Assembly: GCF_026341125.1 (NCBI RefSeq)
Contig: NZ_JAPEOR010000001.1
Location: 2,294,001-2,358,000, forward strand
Length of the DNA stretch: 64,000 bases
Reading direction: 5' to 3'
Source of the DNA: Streptomyces sp. NBC_01142
GTDB lineage: Bacteria; Actinomycetota; Actinomycetes; Streptomycetales; Streptomycetaceae
A model generated the notes under the pieces. The model was not told the DNA's origin. It saw nothing but the letters and a program-made list of their open reading frames with translations, and did no database searches. Of this stretch, positions 58,962 through 64,000 are shown piece by piece. Made by a program: the position numbers and the translations under genes. Each line of letters begins with the position of its first letter. Within the stretch, counting starts at the first letter, position 1.

Positions 58962-60101
58962 ATGACGGAACAGACGGAGCAGGCGGAGCAGGCGGGACGG
59001 ACGGGCCAGGTAAGCCAAGACGGGCCGGCGGGACGGGGAGGCCAGCCAGGAACTGCGGGAGCGTCGGGCCGGGGAGGCCAGGCACGACCGGCTGGAGCGG
59101 CGGGCCGGGCAGGCACAGCAGGCGGCGTACGGCCGCACCCCCGTACCCGCCCCCTCGGTGAACTCCGCCATTGGCCCCCATCCTTCGCCGACCGCCTCAC
59201 CACTCCGCTGCCCGGCATACGCGCCATGGCCCGCCTCGCCAGGGAGGGCGCCGTCCGCCCCGGCCCCGACGGACTCCGGGACATCCCGCAGCTGCCGTTC
59301 GCGCCGGGACCGCTGCCCGTAGTGGACACCGCGACCGTTGCCGCCACCTGGGCCGGACACGCCAGCTGGGTGCTGAGCATCGGCGGCCTCACCGTCCTCA
59401 CCGACCCCGTCTGGTCGCGGCGGATCTTCGGCACCCCGGCCCGCATCACCCCCATCGGGGTGCGCTGGGAGGACCTGCCGCGCATCGACGCGGTGGTCAT
59501 CAGCCACAACCACTTCGACCATCTGGACGCCCCCACCCTGAAAAGACTTCCGCGCCGCACCCCTCTCTTCGTCCCGGCGGGCCTCGGCAGCTGGTTCCGG
59601 CGCCGCCGCTTCACCCGGGTGACCGAACTCGACTGGTGGGAGGGCGCGGAGCTGGGAGGCGTGCGCTTCGACTTCGTACCGGCCCATCACTGGTCCAAGC
59701 GCACCCTCATCGACACCTGCCGCTCGCTGTGGGGTGGCTGGGTGCTCACCGACCCCCTGGAGCAGTCGGTGTACTTCGCGGGTGACACCGGCTACGGCCA
59801 CTGGTTCAAGGAGATAGGCCGCCGCCACCCGGACCTCGATCTGGCGTTGCTGCCGATAGGCGCGTACGCACCACGCTGGTGGCTCAGCGACGTACACACC
59901 GATCCCGAGGAGGCCGTGTGCGCCTTCGAGGACCTCGGCGCGCGCAACATGGCGCCCATGCACTGGGCGACGTTCGTGCTCTCCGCGGAGCCGGTGCTGG
60001 AGCCGCTCAGCCGGGTCCGTACCGCCTGGGAGCGCACCGGCCGCCCGCGCGAGCAGCTGTGGGACCTGCCGATCGGCGGCTCACGCCTGCTGGCCGCGTG
60101 A
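58962..60101 (+). CDS. Metallo-beta-lactamase-fold hydrolase (NAPE-PLD/UlaG-like)
   Basis: The 379-residue protein has WAGHASWVLSIGGLTVLTDP, the zinc motif SHNHFDHLD, YFAGDTGYG and PMHWATF. The pattern fits the NAPE-phospholipase D-like branch. Residues about 10-60 are a low-complexity tract rich in Gly, Gln and Ala that is not part of the fold. GGAG precedes ATG 58962. Its last 21 bases overlap the end of the convergent DedA gene. Confidence 0.8.
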   Translation: MTEQTEQAEQAGRTGQVSQDGPAGRGGQPGTAGASGRGGQARPAGAAGRAGTAGGVRPHPRTRPLGELRHWPPSFADRLTTPLPGIRAMARLAREGAVRPGPDGLRDIPQLPFAPGPLPVVDTATVAATWAGHASWVLSIGGLTVLTDPVWSRRIFGTPARITPIGVRWEDLPRIDAVVISHNHFDHLDAPTLKRLPRRTPLFVPAGLGSWFRRRRFTRVTELDWWEGAELGGVRFDFVPAHHWSKRTLIDTCRSLWGGWVLTDPLEQSVYFAGDTGYGHWFKEIGRRHPDLDLALLPIGAYAPRWWLSDVHTDPEEAVCAFEDLGARNMAPMHWATFVLSAEPVLEPLSRVRTAWERTGRPREQLWDLPIGGSRLLAA

Positions 60102-60737
60102 CCGCCGCACCCGTCGCCAGAGCGCCGGAGCCCCGCCGATCACCAGTGCGAGCGCGATCGCGACGACCACGCCCTTCCATGCCTCGTCGAAGAGCGAGCC
60201 GCCCAGAATCCCGATCAGCTGGTACGTCGCCGCCCAGGCGAGGCATGCCGGGATGTCCCCGCGCACAAAGCGGCGCAGCGGCATCCGGCTGAGCAGACAG
60301 GCCAGCATCACCGGGATCCGCCCGGCCGGCACCAGCCGGGAGAGCACCAGCACCGTCACGCCGTGCTCGTCCAGCTTGCGCTGCGCCCGTTCCAGCCGGT
60401 CGGGCGCGGCGCGGTCGTTCAGCGCCGCCGGCCAGCGCGAGCCGTTCTTGGACCCGACCCCGCGCTGCCCGAGCCAGTACAGGGTGACATCGCCCAGGAA
60501 CGCGGCGAGCGACGCCACCAGGAAGACGAACAGCAGCGCGAGCGGAGTCGTCTGATGGAAGGCCACGACGGCCGCCGAACTCACCACCGCCCCCGTCGGC
60601 ACCACCGGCACCAGCGAACCCAGTGCCACCAGCACAAACAGCGACGGATAGCCGACGGCCTGCTGGGTCGACTCGGGCGGCAGTCTCCGTACGACCTCCG
60701 AAAGCTGCCCGAGGGCCTCCGAAAGCCCGGCGCTCAC
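60081..60737 (-). CDS. DedA-family membrane protein
   Basis: The 218-residue protein has about five hydrophobic helices and the DedA signature region FVFLVASLAAFLGDVTLYWL followed by VLVLSRLVPAGRIPVMLAC. DedA proteins are proposed lipid transporters. GTG 60737 overlaps the stop of the metallo-beta-lactamase gene upstream (GTGA, 60734-60737), so the two are coupled. Confidence 0.85.
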   Translation of the reverse strand: MSAGLSEALGQLSEVVRRLPPESTQQAVGYPSLFVLVALGSLVPVVPTGAVVSSAAVVAFHQTTPLALLFVFLVASLAAFLGDVTLYWLGQRGVGSKNGSRWPAALNDRAAPDRLERAQRKLDEHGVTVLVLSRLVPAGRIPVMLACLLSRMPLRRFVRGDIPACLAWAATYQLIGILGGSLFDEAWKGVVVAIALALVIGGAPALWRRVRRSRGQQA

Positions 60738-61516
60738 CGGGCGCCCTCCGGTCTGACTCGCTCGCCGTGCCCGAGCCGGTGCACCGCCACCTGCGGAGCC
60801 AGCCGCGCCGCCTTCCGTGCGAACTCCTCGCCCGGGGCGTAGAACTCATGCGGCCGGATCGCGTCCATGCCGATCGGCCAGTACGTGCCGTAGTGCACCG
60901 GAACGGCAGCGCGCGGCGCCAGCACGGTCAGCGCCTGGGCCGCCCGGCCCGCGTCCAGATGTCCGTGCCCGAGATACGGCCCCCAGCCGCCGACCGGCAG
61001 CAGCGCCACATCGACCGGGCCGACATCCTCGGCCATCGAGTCGAAGAGCCCGGTGTCCCCCGCGAAGTACGTACGCGCCTCGCCGCTGATCACATAGCCC
61101 AGGGCGGGCGAACGGTGCGGTCCGAGCGGCAGCCGCCGCCCGTCGTGCAGCGCAGGCACGGCCCGTACTCCCAGCTCGTGCACCCGCACCTCGTCGCCCG
61201 GCGAGACTTCCGTGACCCGCAGCCCACCCGCGCCCGTGAGCCGCTTCAGCGCCGGCACGGAGCGTGCCGCACCGCGCGGCACGATCAGGTGCGTACCGGG
61301 CGCGAGGCGGGCCAGCGACGGCAGATGAAGATGGTCGGCGTGCAGATGGGAGACGAGGACCGCCTCGGCGACCGCGGCCTCGGCCGGTGGCAGCTCACCG
61401 CGCCGTCTGCGCAGATGCGCGAGCCGGCGGACGAACAGCGGGTCGGTCAGCACCCGCACCCCGGAGTCCTCGACCGTGCAGGTGGCATGACCCCACCAGG
61501 TGACCTCCACCGGCAC
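60734..61516 (-). CDS. Metallo-beta-lactamase-fold protein (UlaG-like)
   Basis: The 260-residue protein has WWGHATCTVEDSGVRVLTDP, VSHLHADHLHLP, YFAGDTGLF and VPVHYGTYWPIGM. It belongs to the group of UlaG-like hydrolases. GTG 61516 has GGAGG 6 bases upstream and is preferred. It is the second metallo-beta-lactamase protein within 2.6 kb and is coupled to the DedA gene. Confidence 0.82.
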   Translation of the reverse strand: MPVEVTWWGHATCTVEDSGVRVLTDPLFVRRLAHLRRRRGELPPAEAAVAEAVLVSHLHADHLHLPSLARLAPGTHLIVPRGAARSVPALKRLTGAGGLRVTEVSPGDEVRVHELGVRAVPALHDGRRLPLGPHRSPALGYVISGEARTYFAGDTGLFDSMAEDVGPVDVALLPVGGWGPYLGHGHLDAGRAAQALTVLAPRAAVPVHYGTYWPIGMDAIRPHEFYAPGEEFARKAARLAPQVAVHRLGHGERVRPEGAR

Positions 61517-61652
61517 GCACCGCCTCCTCGGTCCCGTCCCCGTTCCGCTTCCGCGTTCCCGTACGAGCGTACGGCCCGTCGCCACTCCACCGGGTAGCGC
61601 CCGCGCCTGTGCCACGCTGGATACCTGATCCCAGGGGCGAGGTGAAAAGGGC

Positions 61653-63782
61653 GTGGTCGAAGGGCGATGGCGTACGGCCGGCAGAGCCCTGCTACGCGTG
61701 ATCGTGGTGTGGGTGGTGTCCACCCTGACGATGCTGGCGCTCGCCGGTGTGCTGCCCGACTTCCAGTTGCAGTCCGACGACGGGGACAGCATCACCAGGA
61801 CCGCGATCACCGCCGCCTGGGGCGCCGGCGCCTTCGGTCTGCTCAGTGCGCTGGTCTGGCCGGTCCTCGTACGGGCCCTGCTGCTCGTACCGGCCCTGGT
61901 GCTCGGCCTGTTGGTCTTCTTCCTCAACGGTTCGCTTCTGCTGGTCGCCCTCTGGCTGATTCCCGACGGGCGCGGCGCCGCCGACCCGGAGACCGCGGTG
62001 GTCGTCGCCGCCGTGATGTCCGCCGTCGCTTCCACGACCTCCACCGCACTCGCCGTCCGCGACGACAACGCCTACCGGCGCAGGCTCTCCCGGCTCGCCG
62101 ACCGCCGCAGGCGAAGACGCGGCGAGGACGGCGGCCGTATGTGTCACCCCGGCACGGTCTTCCTTCAGCTCGACGGGGTCGGGTACGAGGTGCTGCGGCG
62201 CGCTGCCGAGGAAGGCCTGATGCCGACCGTCGCCTCCTGGATCGGGGCGACCCACCGGCTCACACCCTGGCGCACCGACTGGTCCAGTCAGACCGGCGCC
62301 AGCCAGCTCGGCATCCTGCACGGCTCCACCTACGACGTCCCCGCCTTCCGCTGGTACGAGAAGGACACCGGCCGGGTCGTCGTGAGCAACCGGCCGGCCG
62401 GCGCCGTCGAACTCCAGCGCCGCGCCATCGAGCGCACCGGCGACGGCGGGCTGCTCACCGTCGACGGCGCCAGTCGCGGCAATCTCTTCAGCGGCGGCGC
62501 GGACGAGCTCGCACTCGTCCTGTCGATGGCCGCGCGGCGGGGCCCGGGCAACCGTTCCCGGGCCGGCTACTTCGCCTACTTCTCCGACCCCGCAAACGCG
62601 GTCCGCACCGCGTTGTCCTTCATCGCGGAAGTCGCCCGCGAGATCGGCCAGTCGACGCGGGCGCGACTACGCGGGGACCGCCCGCGGGTCGGACGCGGCG
62701 GTCTCTACCCCCTCATTCGCGCGTTCGCGACCGTCGTCGAGAAGGACGTGGTCGTCGCGGCGGTGGTGGGGGACATGCTTGCCGGACGCACCGCCGTGTA
62801 CGCCGACCTCGTCGCGTACGACGAAGTGGCACACCACTCCGGGCCGCACAGCCGCGACACGGGCAAGGTGCTCGAGCGCCTGGACCGGTCCGTCGCGCTG
62901 ATCGCCAAGGTCGCCGAACACGCGCCCCGCGCCTACCGGATCGTGCTGCTCTCCGACCACGGCCAGAGCCCGGGGGAGACCTTCACCAGCGCGTACGGAC
63001 TGACCCTCAAAGACCTCGTGCGGGCAGGTTGCGGACTGCCGGTCTCGCGCCGTGTGGGGCGCTCCAAGAGCGGCGCGGAGGCCCGGGACGCGGCGGGCGA
63101 CGCCCTGCGGAGCGCGCTGCACCGGCGGCTGGAGGAGGAGGGTACGCAGGAGCATCCGGCTGCAGGCTCCGACCCCATCGTGCTGGCCTCGGGAAACCTC
63201 GCCCTGATTTCGTTCCCCGATACGGCCGGGCGCCTGACCCGCGAGCAGATCGAGCGCCGCCACCCCGCGCTGCTGCGCACCCTCGCCAACCATCCCGGGA
63301 TCGGCTTTCTGCTGGTGGGCAGTGAGGAACACGGCTCCGTGGTGCTCGGCCGCGGCGGCGTGGAGGTGCCCCTCGCACAGCTGGCCGGCGACGGACCGCT
63401 GGCCGCCTTCGGTACGGGCGCGGCCGACGCCGTACGCCGTACCGACTCCTTCCCGCATGTCGCCGACATCATGGTCAACTCCATGTACGACTCCAGGACG
63501 GGCACGGTGCACGCCTTCGAGGAGCAGATCGGCTCGCACGGTGGGCTCGGCGGCGAGCAGTCGCAGCCCTTTCTGCTGTCGCCGCTCGACCTCTCCGCGC
63601 CGGTCCCACCGGGCGCCGAACTGGTCGGCGCGGAACAGGTGCACCGAGTGCTCAGGTGCTGGCTGCGCGAGTGCTCGGGGCCGGAGGTGCCGATCGGGCC
63701 GCCGCAGGATTCCCGGCCGGAAAGCAAATCGGAAGAAGATATTCCGGTAGGTCATCCCGCCTTGCCGGACGAAAACGTGTGA
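61653..63782 (+). CDS. Holin-like membrane domain fused to a type I phosphodiesterase/alkaline-phosphatase-fold domain
   Basis: The first 130 or so residues hold four hydrophobic helices (LLRVIVVWVVSTLTMLALAG; GLLSALVWPVLVRALLLVPA; LVLGLLVFFLNGSLLLVALW) resembling the phage_holin_4_2 family. The remainder has metal motifs of the alkaline phosphatase superfamily: FLQLDGVGYEVL, SSQTGASQLGILHG, ADLVAYDEVAHHSGPHS and LLSDHGQSPGE. It may cut a phosphodiester or pyrophosphate bond near the membrane. GTG 61653 is the likely start, with GAGGTG upstream. Confidence 0.8.
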   Translation: MVEGRWRTAGRALLRVIVVWVVSTLTMLALAGVLPDFQLQSDDGDSITRTAITAAWGAGAFGLLSALVWPVLVRALLLVPALVLGLLVFFLNGSLLLVALWLIPDGRGAADPETAVVVAAVMSAVASTTSTALAVRDDNAYRRRLSRLADRRRRRRGEDGGRMCHPGTVFLQLDGVGYEVLRRAAEEGLMPTVASWIGATHRLTPWRTDWSSQTGASQLGILHGSTYDVPAFRWYEKDTGRVVVSNRPAGAVELQRRAIERTGDGGLLTVDGASRGNLFSGGADELALVLSMAARRGPGNRSRAGYFAYFSDPANAVRTALSFIAEVAREIGQSTRARLRGDRPRVGRGGLYPLIRAFATVVEKDVVVAAVVGDMLAGRTAVYADLVAYDEVAHHSGPHSRDTGKVLERLDRSVALIAKVAEHAPRAYRIVLLSDHGQSPGETFTSAYGLTLKDLVRAGCGLPVSRRVGRSKSGAEARDAAGDALRSALHRRLEEEGTQEHPAAGSDPIVLASGNLALISFPDTAGRLTREQIERRHPALLRTLANHPGIGFLLVGSEEHGSVVLGRGGVEVPLAQLAGDGPLAAFGTGAADAVRRTDSFPHVADIMVNSMYDSRTGTVHAFEEQIGSHGGLGGEQSQPFLLSPLDLSAPVPPGAELVGAEQVHRVLRCWLRECSGPEVPIGPPQDSRPESKSEEDIPVGHPALPDENV

Positions 63783-63847
63783 TTTTGAGCAGCGCCTCCC
63801 CCATCCGATCATGGTCGGGTTTGTGACGGAGAAAGGCGCACCATCCC

Positions 63848-64000
63848 ATGACAATTCAAGAGGAACAGAGCAGGCATGCCCGGCGGTTCGGGCTGCCCAT
63901 CGCCACCGCCCTGGTCATGGGCAACATCATCGGCGGCGGGATCTTCCTGCTCCCGGCGTCCGTCGCCCCGTACGGCACGATCAGCCTGGTCGCCTTCGTC
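63848..64000 (+). CDS. Amino-acid permease, APC family (5-prime part)
   Basis: Only the first 51 residues are in the window: MTIQEEQSRHARRFGLPIAT then ALVMGNIIGGGIFLLPASVA. The helix 1 glycine motif GNIIGGGIFLLP is that of APC-type transporters such as arginine/agmatine antiporters. GGAG lies about 15 bases upstream of ATG 63848. The frame continues off the end of the window. Confidence 0.75.
   Translation, partial: MTIQEEQSRHARRFGLPIATALVMGNIIGGGIFLLPASVAPYGTISLVAFV

Noticed and set aside
1..64000. tRNA, rRNA, plasmid or phage genes
   Set aside because: No cloverleaf-type sequences, rRNA segments, integrases, terminases or replication genes were recognised on either strand.

Overview
The window is high-GC actinobacterial chromosome. 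Third codon positions are almost all G or C, GTG and TTG starts are common, and neighbouring genes often overlap by 4 to 14 bp. The gene content (ethylmalonyl-CoA pathway, PAS-GAF-PP2C-HATPase phosphatase, PucR and TetR regulators, Rv2578c-type radical SAM protein, Ada-AlkA fusion) points to Streptomyces or a close relative. There is no rRNA, tRNA, CRISPR array, intact insertion sequence or prophage, and most of the window looks like stable core chromosome.

Layout. 1-2.3 kb: end of a TetR-like gene, an unexplained spacer, a secreted M15 peptidase and an inositol-phosphatase-like enzyme. 2.3-2.9 kb: a non-coding spacer carrying a 45-bp tandem repeat. 2.9-7.8 kb: an FAD oxidoreductase coupled to a macro-domain protein, the alkylation-repair pair ada-alkA/ogt, and a sirtuin on the other strand. 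7.9-13.3 kb: secreted protein, NUDIX hydrolase, glycerate kinase, a repeat-rich spacer and a PucR regulator. 13.4-18.3 kb: a complete branched-chain-amino-acid-type ABC importer operon (livFGHM plus binding lipoprotein), divergent from pucR and closed by two strong hairpins. 18.4-19.9 kb: psd-pssA for phosphatidylethanolamine synthesis.

20.1-29.6 kb, all on the minus strand: crotonyl-CoA carboxylase/reductase, ethylmalonyl-CoA mutase, a CoA-ester lyase, a MaoC hydratase and an acyl-CoA dehydrogenase. These five genes are adjacent or overlapping and make up the ethylmalonyl-CoA pathway for C2 assimilation and supply of extender units. Upstream on the same strand are a TetR regulator and an internally duplicated 3-hydroxyacyl-CoA dehydrogenase. 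29.9-36 kb: HEAT-repeat protein, GNAT, RidA, radical SAM protein, SRPBCC protein, and an MFS exporter fused to three carboxypeptidase-regulatory-like domains. 36.2-39.5 kb: a PP2C signalling phosphatase and a methyltransferase.

39.6-44.8 kb: four peptidases in a row (M55, M20, S9, S66), tightly packed as if for turnover of peptides or murein peptides. 44.9-48.5 kb: adenosine deaminase, and a GntR regulator divergent from an MFS transporter with a matching operator beside each. 48.6-53 kb: a LapA-like membrane protein whose start codon lies in a perfect hairpin, a GNAT with a 20-bp duplication at its end, a DUF6204-type protein, an arginase-fold protein lacking two metal ligands, and a DUF5107-type protein. 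53-64 kb: VOC protein, methyltransferase, PAP2-diacylglycerol kinase fusion, Tat-type sulfite oxidase, an aminotransferase-fold protein without its PLP lysine, two metallo-beta-lactamase-fold proteins around a DedA protein, a holin-like/phosphodiesterase fusion, and the start of an amino-acid permease.

I found no single large new system. The most interesting items are local: proteins that keep a fold but lose catalytic residues, the start-codon hairpin, paired palindromes beside regulators, and three different C-rich tandem repeats in spacers. All functions are inferred from sequence reading without database searches.
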